Shown: piece after piece, positions 1-7,996 of the stretch
Position numbering within the stretch: position 1 is the stretch's first letter
How the letters are laid out: each line of letters opens with the position of its first letter
Assembly (NCBI RefSeq): GCF_014696345.1
Contig: NZ_JACJPY010000029.1
Span: 1 to 51,080, forward strand
Direction of reading: 5' to 3'
Origin: Pseudanabaena cinerea FACHB-1277
GTDB lineage: Bacteria > Cyanobacteriota > Cyanobacteriia > Pseudanabaenales > Pseudanabaenaceae
DNA: 51,080 nt
Notes under the pieces: generated by a model
Told to the model about the DNA's origin: nothing
The model's input: the letters and a program-made list of their open reading frames with translations, nothing else
The model's database searches: none
Translations under genes and position numbers: made by a program

Positions 1-28
1 CGCGGCGCTTTTTTATGTATTCACTATA

Positions 29-514
29 TTAGAACAAACCTAAAGTTAATGACTTATCAATAGGTAGTGTAGAACCAATCCCCAAGTAGAGGGTAAAGGC
101 TGTGCCGAACAAGAATACAGCCATTGCCACAGGGCGACGGAAAGGATTTTGAAACTTGTTTACGTTCTCAATGAAAGGAATCAAGATCAAACCAACGGGT
201 ATCAAGCTTTGTAATAGTACGCCCAAGAGCTTGTTAGGAACGATGCGTAAAATTTGGAATGCAGGGTAAAGAAACCACTCAGGCAAAATTTCGAGAGGGG
301 TTGCAAAGGGATTTGCAGGTTCGCCAACCATAGTAGGGTCGAGAACTGCTAAACCAGTAATTAGGGCGATCGTGCCAGTAATAACTACAGGGAACATATA
401 GAGCAGGTCGTTAGGCCATGCGGGTTCGCCATAGTAGTTGTGACCCATGTTTTTTGCCAGTTTCTCGCGCAAAATGGGATCGTTCAAGTCGGGTAGCTTT
501 TCAGTCTTTGCCAT
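29..514 (-). CDS. petD: Cytochrome b6-f complex subunit IV
   Basis: Subunit IV of the thylakoid cytochrome b6f complex, which carries electrons from plastoquinol to plastocyanin or cytochrome c6 and pumps protons. The 161-residue length is normal for the family. The start [13 protein letters not shown] is typical, the quinol-site PEW motif is visible in [17 protein letters not shown], and three hydrophobic segments follow (about residues 37-57, 95-115 and 128-148). It lies 104 bases downstream of petB on the same strand, the usual petB-petD order, so the two are probably co-transcribed. The gene is complete; the bases beyond its stop run into the window edge, so its terminator cannot be seen in full. 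Confidence 0.97.
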   Translation of the reverse strand: MAKTEKLPDLNDPILREKLAKNMGHNYYGEPAWPNDLLYMFPVVITGTIALITGLAVLDPTMVGEPANPFATPLEILPEWFLYPAFQILRIVPNKLLGVLLQSLIPVGLILIPFIENVNKFQNPFRRPVAMAVFLFGTAFTLYLGIGSTLPIDKSLTLGLF

Positions 515-618
515 AGTTATTGCTCTACGTTACTGCAATTTATTTTTTAAATTATCTAATACAAAAATCTTAAACTGGGAACCCAGATAAGAAACCTTAC
601 AAAAAGCTTATCAAAAGC

Positions 619-1266
619 TTACAAAGGACCAGAAATGCCTTGCTTACGGATCATCAAGAAGTGAGCCAACATGAATACAGCAATTAACCAAGGCAATACG
701 AAGGTATGCAGGCTATAAAAACGGGTTAGGGTTGCTTGACCAACGCTTTGACCTCCACGCAATAGTTCGACAAGGGTTCCACCAACGACAGGAATCGCAT
801 CAGGTACACCCGATACAATTTTGACTGCCCAGTAACCAACTTGATCCCAAGGTAAGGAATAACCAGTTACCCCAAAGGTAACGGTGATGACAGCAAGGAT
901 TACGCCAGTGATCCAAGTTAATTCACGGGGTTTCTTGAAGCCACCAGTCAAGTAAACGCGGAAAACGTGCAGGATCATCATCAAAACCATCATGCTGGCT
1001 GACCAACGGTGAATCGAGCGAATCAACCAACCGAAATTAACATCGGTCATGATGTAGCGCACGGATTCAAAGGCTTCGGTGACGGATGGCTTGTAGTAAA
1101 AGGTCATCGCAAAGCCAGTAGCAAACTGGATCAAAAAGCAGGTAAGGGTGATACCACCAAGGCAATAGAAGATATTGACATGGGGAGGGACGTATTTGCT
1201 GGTAACGTCTTCGGCAAGCGCCCCGACTTCGAGGCGATCGTTAAACCAATCGTAAACTTTACTCAT
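619..1266 (-). CDS. petB: Cytochrome b6
   Basis: Di-haem cytochrome b6, the core electron-transfer subunit of the b6f complex. The 215 residues match the family exactly. Haem-ligating histidines are seen in the pairs [20 protein letters not shown] and [20 protein letters not shown]. The cysteine in NIFYCLGG is the known covalent attachment site for the extra haem c of b6f complexes. Four transmembrane helices are evident. The start [13 protein letters not shown] is the conserved family start. It is the first gene of petB-petD and is divergent from the M23 peptidase gene, with about 105 bases between the two start codons that must hold both promoters. Confidence 0.98.
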   Translation of the reverse strand: MSKVYDWFNDRLEVGALAEDVTSKYVPPHVNIFYCLGGITLTCFLIQFATGFAMTFYYKPSVTEAFESVRYIMTDVNFGWLIRSIHRWSASMMVLMMILHVFRVYLTGGFKKPRELTWITGVILAVITVTFGVTGYSLPWDQVGYWAVKIVSGVPDAIPVVGGTLVELLRGGQSVGQATLTRFYSLHTFVLPWLIAVFMLAHFLMIRKQGISGPL

Positions 1267-1371
1267 TTAATTGAAAAACCCAAGATTGCTGAACTAGTAA
1301 CAATTTTTTGATAGCTGTAACTTATTTTAATACTTATGACAGGTGTAGGCAAACCCAAAGGCAACTTTTTA

Positions 1372-2181
1372 ATGGTTTTTACTAAATATATATTACATTT
1401 CTTGAAAAAATTTGGTTTTTTAATATTCACCACCCAAGCGATGATGGGTGCTGCTTTGGCTCAGGGCTGCCCAGATTCATCTTTGCCTGCACAATTGGAG
1501 ATAAGTTTAGAAGCATATCCGCCAACACAGCGCGTTGGCGATTTATCAACATTGAGCCGCGATCGCCAATTAGTTTGGGCATTGCCAACGGACTTTACCG
1601 AGATTGCCCATTTCACTGGACAGGTGCATCAACTGGCAAACCATGAAGGGCTGGATTTTATTCATACCGATCCGTCAGTGGAGCAAGTGAGCGTGCGATC
1701 GGCGGCTGATGGCATCGTTGTCTATGTGCGCCATGATTGCCCACAATCTCAAGCCTTTGGCGACAACTTAGCTCAGCGCGACTGCGGCGGCGACTGGGGA
1801 AACCACGTTGTGATTAAACATCCTAATGGGCTATTCACCCGCTATGCTCATTTAGCTCCCGCCAGTATTCCAGTTTTGGTTGGGCAGCGCGTCAGCATTG
1901 GGCAACAACTTGGCAAGATGGGCAATTCGGGACGTAGTGATACGAGACATTTACATTTTGAATTAGGGGTGGCAATTAAGGTCAATCCCTGTGCGCCAGC
2001 CCAATCCTTTAATTATGTTTACGATCCGATCATTTTGTTTTGCAATAGCGCGATCGCCGATTTCCCCACAGCCAACCGCGATCGCCCCTCACCACTCCTA
2101 AAATGCGATCGCCTAAATTTCAAGATCAAAATCAACATTAAAAGCAATATTAAAAGCAATATTAAAAGCAATATTAAATAG
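1372..2181 (+). CDS. Secreted M23-family (LytM-like) metallopeptidase
   Basis: Probable peptidoglycan endopeptidase of the M23 zinc family, acting outside the cytoplasmic membrane. I prefer the ATG at 1372 to the upstream one at 1336 because it puts a signal-like hydrophobic stretch (YILHFLKKFGFLIFTTQ... ending ALAQ) at the N-terminus, giving 269 residues. The zinc motif HxxxD is NHEGLDF, the second histidine is in RYAHLAP, and the hallmark is RHLHFELG. The catalytic domain spans about residues 85-215. The last 15 residues are a low-complexity run of NIKS units, encoded by a 12-base tandem repeat near 2136-2178, which looks like slippage extending the C-terminus. It is the last ordinary gene before the AT-rich island. 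Confidence 0.85.
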   Translation: MVFTKYILHFLKKFGFLIFTTQAMMGAALAQGCPDSSLPAQLEISLEAYPPTQRVGDLSTLSRDRQLVWALPTDFTEIAHFTGQVHQLANHEGLDFIHTDPSVEQVSVRSAADGIVVYVRHDCPQSQAFGDNLAQRDCGGDWGNHVVIKHPNGLFTRYAHLAPASIPVLVGQRVSIGQQLGKMGNSGRSDTRHLHFELGVAIKVNPCAPAQSFNYVYDPIILFCNSAIADFPTANRDRPSPLLKCDRLNFKIKINIKSNIKSNIKSNIK

Positions 2182-2319
2182 CGATCGCCAACATCTAGTC
2201 CAATGGTTGAAGAAACTAAGCCCTGCCCAGTATAAAATTAGACATCAAAAGCAGCACAAAGCAATGCTGTCAGAAATATTTCTGTACCACCAAAAAAACT
2301 CAATAGGTTGTAACTCAAA

Positions 2320-2775
2320 ATGGATAGATTGAAGAAACTAAGAGAGAAATCGTTTGAAATAGAAGTTTGGCAGAAGCTGTTGTATCAATATCAAAATACT
2401 CGTATCCGAAAAAGGCTAGAAGCTGTCAAATATCTATATGAGGGCATGACCAGAAAAGAGGTAATGCTTGAGGTGAGATGCTCCAGACAAACTCTCATTA
2501 CTTGGATTGATATGTACTGTGTAGGTGGACTAGAGGGGCTGACCCAAGTCTCTGTCTCGAACAAACCAGAGCGGCTAAGTGGTGAACAAAAAGCTGAACT
2601 AAAAAGAATGCTGCTGGAAAATAAACCGATAGACTATGGTGTTGATCGGCAGATTTGGACTGGCAAGATAATTTCTGATGTTATCAAACAGAGATGGGAT
2701 GTGGATTTACGAGATAGTCGTATTTACGCAATACTAAAAGACATGGGTTTATCGCGTCAAAAAACACTTGACTAG
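2320..2775 (+). pseudogene. IS630-type transposase N-terminal fragment (HTH region only)
   Basis: A 151-residue reading frame resembling the DNA-binding front part of IS630-family transposases: an early helical stretch, a helix-turn-helix (TRKEVMLEVRCSRQTLITWI, about 48-67), a GGLEGL linker and a second winged-helix-like part ending LKDMGLSRQKTLD. Family members continue after this point into a DDE catalytic domain of roughly 200 residues. Here a stop follows at once and no DDE-like frame is seen in the next 170 bases, so the element is probably a remnant and cannot transpose alone. A small stand-alone DNA-binding protein is the alternative. I found no clear terminal inverted repeats. A 14-base direct repeat (TTGAAGAAACTAAG at 2207-2220 and 2329-2342) spans the start. 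Confidence 0.6.
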
Positions 2776-2824
2776 GAAATTGCCAAGAAAGAGAATTAAT
2801 AATCCACTCTTTTAATTGCCTATT

Positions 2825-2905
2825 GAATGATAGGATGCCTTACGTTACACTGGCGTGTATATTGCTTAGGGATGGGTTGTTATGCGATCACCAAACCATC
2901 CTACG
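2825..2905. repeat. Short palindromic intergenic repeat
   Basis: The segment contains GGATGGGTT at 2870-2878 facing AAACCATCC at 2893-2901, a nine-pair stem with one G-T wobble around a 14-base loop. It is preceded by taggatgccttacgttacac, the style of short hairpin repeats that are common between cyanobacterial genes. It overlaps the first codons of a possible upstream ATG (2882) for the following ATPase. That is a reason to place that gene's start at 2948 instead. Confidence 0.5.
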
Positions 2906-2947
2906 TTTAATCACTGTTTCAAAAAATCATTTTTAGAAAAAATATTT

Positions 2948-4186
2948 ATGCAGATTCATAGATTAGCTTTAAAAAACTTTAAATGCTTTAAAGAAGTAGA
3001 TGTTTCTTTCTCAAAAATAACTTTACTTACAGGTGAGAATAGTAGTGGTAAAAGCTCTTTAATATATGGAATATTAGCAGTATTGCAAAGTCTTAATTCA
3101 CAAAGTAAATCCTTTCCATTATATCTATCACTCAACGGTAAATATGTAAATATGGGAGGATATAAAGATGTTTCATTTAATCATAGTTTAAAGAATGATT
3201 TTGAAATTCATATAAATTTATCTGAAGACGATTTGAACTTCTCTGACATTAAAACTCTATGGCATTTTGATAAAATAAGTCACTCACCTAGATTGACACA
3301 ATTAAAGATCTCATCTTCAATTACTGAAATAAATGAAGTAATACAAAATGATGACTTGTCATACAGAGTAAGTAGTGATTACAAAACTGGAATTGTAGAT
3401 TCCGCAGATATAAATGATCTTTTTATTGAGCTATGTGAGGAATTAATACATTATTCAAATTATGGTTTCAATTTTATTAGTTCTTCTAGAGTTTCTCCTG
3501 ATCGTACGTATTATCAATCAATAGCAAATAATATGGTGAATAATTATGGAGAGGGATACATTGATCAAATTTTAGAATGGAATGATAATAAATCCAAAGA
3601 AATATATAAACTTGTTTCTGTCTTAAAGGATTTAAAGATTTTGTATGATATCAAGCCTAATAGATTGTCAGGCGGTAGATTTGAAATAAAAGTAAAAATA
3701 AAAAGTAAAAGTAAGTGGGAATCGTTAGTTGATGTTGGCTTTGGAATTAGTCAATTTTTACCAATTATTGTTGCTGATTTACAATTATCAGATGATTCAA
3801 CATTAATCATGTCTCAGCCAGAAATACATTTGCATCCATCTATACAAGCTAACTTAGGTGATTACTTAGTTAAAAAAGTTAATGAAGGAAATAAAGGCAA
3901 TACTATTTTTACATCTGATAGCGATTATTTGCCTAGCAGAAAAATCAGTAAAACTTATATTGTGGAAACTCATAGTGAATACTTGCTCAATAGAATGAGA
4001 TTGCTAATTGTTAAAGGAGAAATTCAGCCTAAAGATGTAGCAGTTTATTATTTTGAGAACTCGATTAAAGATGGCAGCATTGCTCATCGGATTGAATTTA
4101 CTAAAGATGGACAAATCTTAAATGCTCCTAAAGGATTTTTTGAGACGTATATGATTGATACGATGGATATTGCTCTGAATGCTTGA
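2948..4186 (+). CDS. DUF3696-like AAA/SMC-type ATPase, putative defence protein
   Basis: A 412-residue ATPase of the RecF/OLD-like group. Walker A is GENSSGKSS (residues 29-37), preceded by the typical LALKNFKCFKEVDVSF opening. A Walker-B-like LIMSQPEIHLHPSIQ and a later TYIVETHSEYLLNRM (H-loop region) follow. The C-terminus, with HRIEFTKDGQILNAPKGFF, matches the tail I associate with DUF3696. No nuclease (TOPRIM) domain is visible in the protein itself. The gene is very AT-rich (one counted 60-base line, 3181-3240, has 13 G/C) and has no HIP1 octamer, unlike its neighbours, which suggests recent transfer. The PIN-like gene starts 35 bases downstream on the same strand, so the two are likely one operon. 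Start chosen at 2948 because the upstream ATG lies in a repeat. A defence role is inference. Confidence 0.82.
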   Translation: MQIHRLALKNFKCFKEVDVSFSKITLLTGENSSGKSSLIYGILAVLQSLNSQSKSFPLYLSLNGKYVNMGGYKDVSFNHSLKNDFEIHINLSEDDLNFSDIKTLWHFDKISHSPRLTQLKISSSITEINEVIQNDDLSYRVSSDYKTGIVDSADINDLFIELCEELIHYSNYGFNFISSSRVSPDRTYYQSIANNMVNNYGEGYIDQILEWNDNKSKEIYKLVSVLKDLKILYDIKPNRLSGGRFEIKVKIKSKSKWESLVDVGFGISQFLPIIVADLQLSDDSTLIMSQPEIHLHPSIQANLGDYLVKKVNEGNKGNTIFTSDSDYLPSRKISKTYIVETHSEYLLNRMRLLIVKGEIQPKDVAVYYFENSIKDGSIAHRIEFTKDGQILNAPKGFFETYMIDTMDIALNA

Positions 4187-4221
4187 TAGATTTGATTTTT
4201 AAAGTTTAATAAAAATTTCTA

Positions 4222-4704
4222 ATGACTAGAAAAGATATATTTATCGATAACAATATAGCCAAAAACTTCTCTAATCCTCTTGATCCTGAGTACAAGCAGC
4301 TTATCAAATGGCTAATAGAATATAGCTCTAATCCCAAAAAGCATGATGACAACGCTCACTTAGTTGTTTCCAAAAAACTCATAGCTGAATATTACCGAAC
4401 GATGGGTCACGCCGCATCAGGCAATAATATCGCCGTAATTATTAATTTGTTAACTCAGCAAAGTCGATTAAATCGCATTAGTAACGAGCAAATCAAGGAA
4501 TTTAAGCAAAAGTACTTTACAAATAAAGTAAAACGGAAATTAACTTCCAATGAAGAAGATCGAGAGCATATTCCTGTAGTTTTGTTGTCCGATCGCAAAT
4601 ATGCCCTGACTTTAGATGAAAAATTTACAGAAGACCTGCTAAACTTTCCAAGCTTTGCCGCCACAGTAGGCAAAAAGCCATCCGATATTCCTTACGATAA
4701 ATAG
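4222..4704 (+). CDS. PIN-like domain protein, putative nuclease partner of the ATPase
   Basis: A 160-residue protein not recognised by name but with the residue layout of a PIN-like nuclease fold. An N-terminal strand ends in an acidic residue (IFIDNNIAKNF, Asp9), a mid-protein glutamate sits in LIAEYYR (Glu56), an acidic residue opens the late helix in EEDREHIPVVLLS (Asp113), and TLDEKF supplies Asp132. In PIN enzymes four such acids bind the metal for RNA or DNA cleavage. It follows the ATPase by 35 bases and shares its AT-rich composition, so it is probably the effector of that pair. It converges with the kinase/phosphatase gene, leaving 13 bases between them. Fold assignment is by motif only. 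Confidence 0.65.
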   Translation: MTRKDIFIDNNIAKNFSNPLDPEYKQLIKWLIEYSSNPKKHDDNAHLVVSKKLIAEYYRTMGHAASGNNIAVIINLLTQQSRLNRISNEQIKEFKQKYFTNKVKRKLTSNEEDREHIPVVLLSDRKYALTLDEKFTEDLLNFPSFAATVGKKPSDIPYDK

Positions 4705-4717
4705 ATTGATACCAAGC

Positions 4718-5563
4718 TTAAAAATCACCATAATCTACCTGCAAACAGGTCAACCCCAAATCACGCCATACGCGCACCACTTGGTCGCGATCGTCTAACA
4801 CAAAGGCAATATTGTATTTATCGAGCAGGAATTCATCGTAAATCTCCCTTTTGACGATGCTATCCTTCCGTAGATCGCCCGACTTTCGCATATGCAGTGC
4901 CTCAAAGGAAATATTGTGCTTCGCTAACCATGCAAGGGTTTGGGGCTTAAACTTATCCTCGCGACCTGACACAAAGATGATTGCTTTGCCAGAGGTTTCT
5001 AGAATGGAACGGATCGGCTCATTCACCGCGTCTAGTTCGCACTTTGCACCATCATAGGGACTGCGATCGCCTATGAGCGCCAGCGTACCATCGAGATCGC
5101 AGATAACCGCATCGGGCAGTTCAGGATTATAGGCAGGCTTGGGCGCTCTGGGGGGAGCAATAAATTGATTGTACATATCGCGAATTACCTTTTCACCCAC
5201 CGAGTTCGGACGCTGGCGATCGCGTTCCAGACAGGTTTCCAACGGCACATCCCGAAAATCGACAATTTCCAAATTTGCCAAACCCTTGATCAACTCCCGA
5301 ATCCTTGCCTCATGCTTGGGGGCTAGGTGCGTATTGTCAACAATGACGTGCTTGCCATTTTCCAAAGCCGCCTTAATGATCATGTCCTGAATATCAAGCA
5401 CAAACTTTTCATTGCCCTTGGAATGATAGGAATTGTCTAGCATTGCCCGCAGGTCATCTTTGTTCACCCGCTTAATGGCATTGGGGGACTGATCGACCTT
5501 GTTTTTTGCCCAAGTCGATTTTCCTGAAGCAGGTAAACCAATCGTAAAATAAACCGTCAACAT
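4718..5563 (-). CDS. T4 Pnkp-like polynucleotide 5'-kinase/3'-phosphatase
   Basis: A two-domain end-healing enzyme of the phage T4 PseT/Pnkp type, 281 residues against about 300 in T4. The N-terminal kinase has the P-loop GLPASGKST (residues 9-17) and a downstream VDNTH, equivalent to the kinase's nucleotide-handling region. An arginine-rich lid-like region is CLERDRQRPNS. The C-terminal phosphatase of the HAD type has CDLDGTLA with the nucleophile aspartate, VSGRED and LDDRDQVV. It would restore 5'-phosphate and 3'-hydroxyl ends on RNA or DNA. No ligase gene is adjacent. It is HIP1-containing and of native composition, so it probably predates the neighbouring island. A role in repairing damage made by the PIN-like protein is speculation. 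Confidence 0.85.
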   Translation of the reverse strand: MLTVYFTIGLPASGKSTWAKNKVDQSPNAIKRVNKDDLRAMLDNSYHSKGNEKFVLDIQDMIIKAALENGKHVIVDNTHLAPKHEARIRELIKGLANLEIVDFRDVPLETCLERDRQRPNSVGEKVIRDMYNQFIAPPRAPKPAYNPELPDAVICDLDGTLALIGDRSPYDGAKCELDAVNEPIRSILETSGKAIIFVSGREDKFKPQTLAWLAKHNISFEALHMRKSGDLRKDSIVKREIYDEFLLDKYNIAFVLDDRDQVVRVWRDLGLTCLQVDYGDF

Positions 5564-5612
5564 TTTGGTGATTTCTACTATAATTAAATACTAAGCCGCC
5601 AAGAGGTAAATC

Positions 5613-6581
5613 ATGTTTCTCACCCTTCCTAAGCCTGAAACCCATGCCGCGCCAGCCAAACCGCTAGATCTATTTCAGGCGATCGCCGATCTCAAGCAAG
5701 AACTAAATGCTGTAATCTTAGCGCACTATTATCAAGATCCTGATTTGCAAGACATCGCCGACTATATCGGCGACTCACTGGGGCTATCGCAAGCCGCCGT
5801 CAATTGCCAAGCCGATGTAATTGTTTTTTTAGGCGTACATTTCATGGCAGAGACTGCCAAGATCTTAAATCCGCAAAAATTAGTACTGCTGCCCGATTTA
5901 GATGCAGGCTGCTCCCTTGCCGATAGCTGTCCCCCCGATCGCTTTGCCGCTTTTAAAGCCGCTCACCCCGATCATTTGGTGATTTCCTACATAAATTGCT
6001 CGGCAGCGATCAAGGCACTGAGCGATATTATCTGCACCAGTGCCAATGCCGTGAAAATCGTTAACCAAATCCCCAAGGAGCAACCGATTATTTTTGCACC
6101 CGATCGCAATCTAGGGCGCTATGTCAGTCAGCAAACTGGGCGTGAAATGGTGCTATGGGACGGTGCTTGCATGGTTCATGAAATATTTTCCGAACGAAAA
6201 TTAGTGGATCTCAAAGTGCAGTATCCTAGCGCCGAAATTATTGCCCATCCTGAATGTGAAGAAAATATCTTGCGCCATGCGGATTTTATTGGCTCCACCA
6301 CAGGCTTACTGAAATATGTACAACGCAGCGATCGGCAAGCATTTATTGTTGTCACTGAATCTGGAGTAATTCACCAGATGCAAAAAGCCACGCCCACCAA
6401 GAAATTTATCCCTGCGCCCCCCACTAGCAATTGCGCCTGCAACGAATGCCCTTATATGCGCCTGAATACCTTAGAAAAAGTCTATCTGACCATGAAAAAC
6501 CGCACTCCTGAAATCACTCTTGATGAGTCAATTCGCCAAGCAGCGCTTAAGCCAATGCAAAGAATGCTAGAGATGTCCTAA
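5613..6581 (+). CDS. nadA: Quinolinate synthase
   Basis: NadA condenses iminoaspartate with dihydroxyacetone phosphate to make quinolinate, the second step of de novo NAD synthesis. Length 322 fits the family. Seen are the substrate-binding opening [25 protein letters not shown] and the three cysteines that hold the 4Fe-4S cluster, in [18 protein letters not shown] and CACNECPYM. The protein also keeps the [14 protein letters not shown] and TTGLLKY motifs. It is monocistronic, divergent from the kinase/phosphatase gene with about 49 bases between the starts, and closed by a strong hairpin just after the stop. Confidence 0.97.
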   Translation: MFLTLPKPETHAAPAKPLDLFQAIADLKQELNAVILAHYYQDPDLQDIADYIGDSLGLSQAAVNCQADVIVFLGVHFMAETAKILNPQKLVLLPDLDAGCSLADSCPPDRFAAFKAAHPDHLVISYINCSAAIKALSDIICTSANAVKIVNQIPKEQPIIFAPDRNLGRYVSQQTGREMVLWDGACMVHEIFSERKLVDLKVQYPSAEIIAHPECEENILRHADFIGSTTGLLKYVQRSDRQAFIVVTESGVIHQMQKATPTKKFIPAPPTSNCACNECPYMRLNTLEKVYLTMKNRTPEITLDESIRQAALKPMQRMLEMS

Positions 6582-6583
6582 TA

Positions 6584-6621
6584 TCAAAACAAAAAATGGC
6601 AAAGCCATTTTTTGTTTTGAA
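6584..6621. terminator. Strong hairpin terminator after nadA
   Basis: A perfect 17-pair inverted repeat: TCAAAACAAAAAATGGC at 6584-6600, loop aaa, and its exact complement at 6604-6620. The stem has A-rich and T-rich ends in both directions, so it may stop transcripts from nadA and from the opposite strand. Confidence 0.8.
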
Positions 6622-6690
6622 AAACTTTACAGCCTCTTGATGCTTTGATTAATCCAGCCATATTTTTTAAGTAAGCGCAAAGCGCCCTAC

Positions 6691-7710
6691 CTACAGACGT
6701 TTACATACGATCCAGCGCAATTGGATTGGGGAATGATCGGCTAGGGGAAACACATCTTTTCCTGTTGACCAGCTTTCAAACCAGCTTGTGGGGGGCCAAG
6801 CCTCAGGGGGTAAATTACTGCGCTCAAAATCTAGTACCGCATCATTGGCAATGATTTCCATTGGCAAATTGTCGAGGGCATTGTGCAGGTCTTGATAGGT
6901 GAAGATGGTTGACCATGCTAATTCGGAAACTTGGCGATCGAGGGGCGATGGCTCATAGCCTTCGTTTGCCATAAATGCATTGAATAAGAGTAATCCGCCA
7001 TGCTGGAGATAGTCGCAAGCCTTGGCAAGCAATAGCCGCAGTTGGTCAGCATCACGAAAGTGGGAAGTTACTTCACAGCAGATTGCTAAGTTATAGGCAA
7101 GGGTCTTGAGGCGGGTCAAGGGGTTGAGAATGTCACAGGCGATGACGTTAACGGGTAGGTTCTCATTTTGGGCGATCGCCTGCAATTGTTCGGTAAAGGC
7201 TGGGGTCATTTCCAAAGCATCAACCTGATAGCCCATTCTGGCGAGGGGGAAGGTGTTGCGCCCAGTGCCAGCACCAATATCAACGATATAGGGATCGCGC
7301 CCTAGCTGTTCCTTAATTTGCGCGGCAAGTTCCATTACTTTAGCATCGGCATGACTGCCAAATAATGGCGGTTCCTTAGTTGCTGCCCAATTATTATATT
7401 GATCGGTGATGGAACCAATGGTGTAGGTGATGGTGTAGGTGATGCCAGTGTTGGGGGTTTGCGATGGTTCGTATCTGAAGACTAATTTGGATAGAGGCGA
7501 GGTGCGAAATCCTTCTTCTAATTTGCCTAGTAGCAGCGATCGCAGATGATCGTTTTCGGCGGGGCTGAAGGATTTGCCAAAGGTGTCAAATAGGGTCTGC
7601 AAACGCTCCATATATAAATCGATGAAGGCTGGCAAGCAGGGCATTTCCATCTCGCCACGAATGAAGGTGTTGCGGTGTAGTAAGGGCAGAAAATTTTGGA
7701 TTGTTTGCAT
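6691..7710 (-). CDS. Class I SAM-dependent methyltransferase, unknown substrate
   Basis: A 339-residue protein whose central part is a Rossmann methyltransferase. Motif I is YIVDIGAGTGRNTFPLA, motif II the acidic VDALEMTP, and motif IV/V the stretch ICCEVTSHFRD. The N-terminal ~110 residues form a helical extension (MQTIQNFLPLLHRN...) that I do not recognise. The frame is open upstream to 7848, but the first part of that extension is Ser/Arg/Lys-rich and does not look conserved, so I place the start at the ATG at 7710. The wording of motif I resembles TehB/UbiE-type small-molecule methyltransferases. No neighbour reveals the substrate. Confidence 0.75.
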   Translation of the reverse strand: MQTIQNFLPLLHRNTFIRGEMEMPCLPAFIDLYMERLQTLFDTFGKSFSPAENDHLRSLLLGKLEEGFRTSPLSKLVFRYEPSQTPNTGITYTITYTIGSITDQYNNWAATKEPPLFGSHADAKVMELAAQIKEQLGRDPYIVDIGAGTGRNTFPLARMGYQVDALEMTPAFTEQLQAIAQNENLPVNVIACDILNPLTRLKTLAYNLAICCEVTSHFRDADQLRLLLAKACDYLQHGGLLLFNAFMANEGYEPSPLDRQVSELAWSTIFTYQDLHNALDNLPMEIIANDAVLDFERSNLPPEAWPPTSWFESWSTGKDVFPLADHSPIQLRWIVCKRL

Positions 7711-7996
7711 AGCAAGGGAGGTATTGGTTGCTGATGAGTTTATAACATGGCGATCGCGCTTTGAAGAGGATATTTTAGTGAAAGCAGTAAAGGTCAAGCG
7801 GAGTTTATCGATGGCGGCGATTTGTGGGATTTGTTTGTGGGAGTTCATAGCTAAGTTAAAACTTGTATTAGCTATTTACATTGAGGGCGCTATTGCTTAG
7901 CATATTGCACTTGTATATTTTCTTAACTTAATTGGCTGCCATAGCTTAATTTTTGAGAATTTACCCCAGAGGCTAAGCGAGAATCTTGGAGGGATC

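Noticed and set aside
2882-2947. Upstream ATG of the DUF3696-like ATPase as the true start
   Set aside because: The extra 22 codons begin inside a palindromic repeat, and the ATPase fold starts at MQIHRLALKNF, the usual family beginning.
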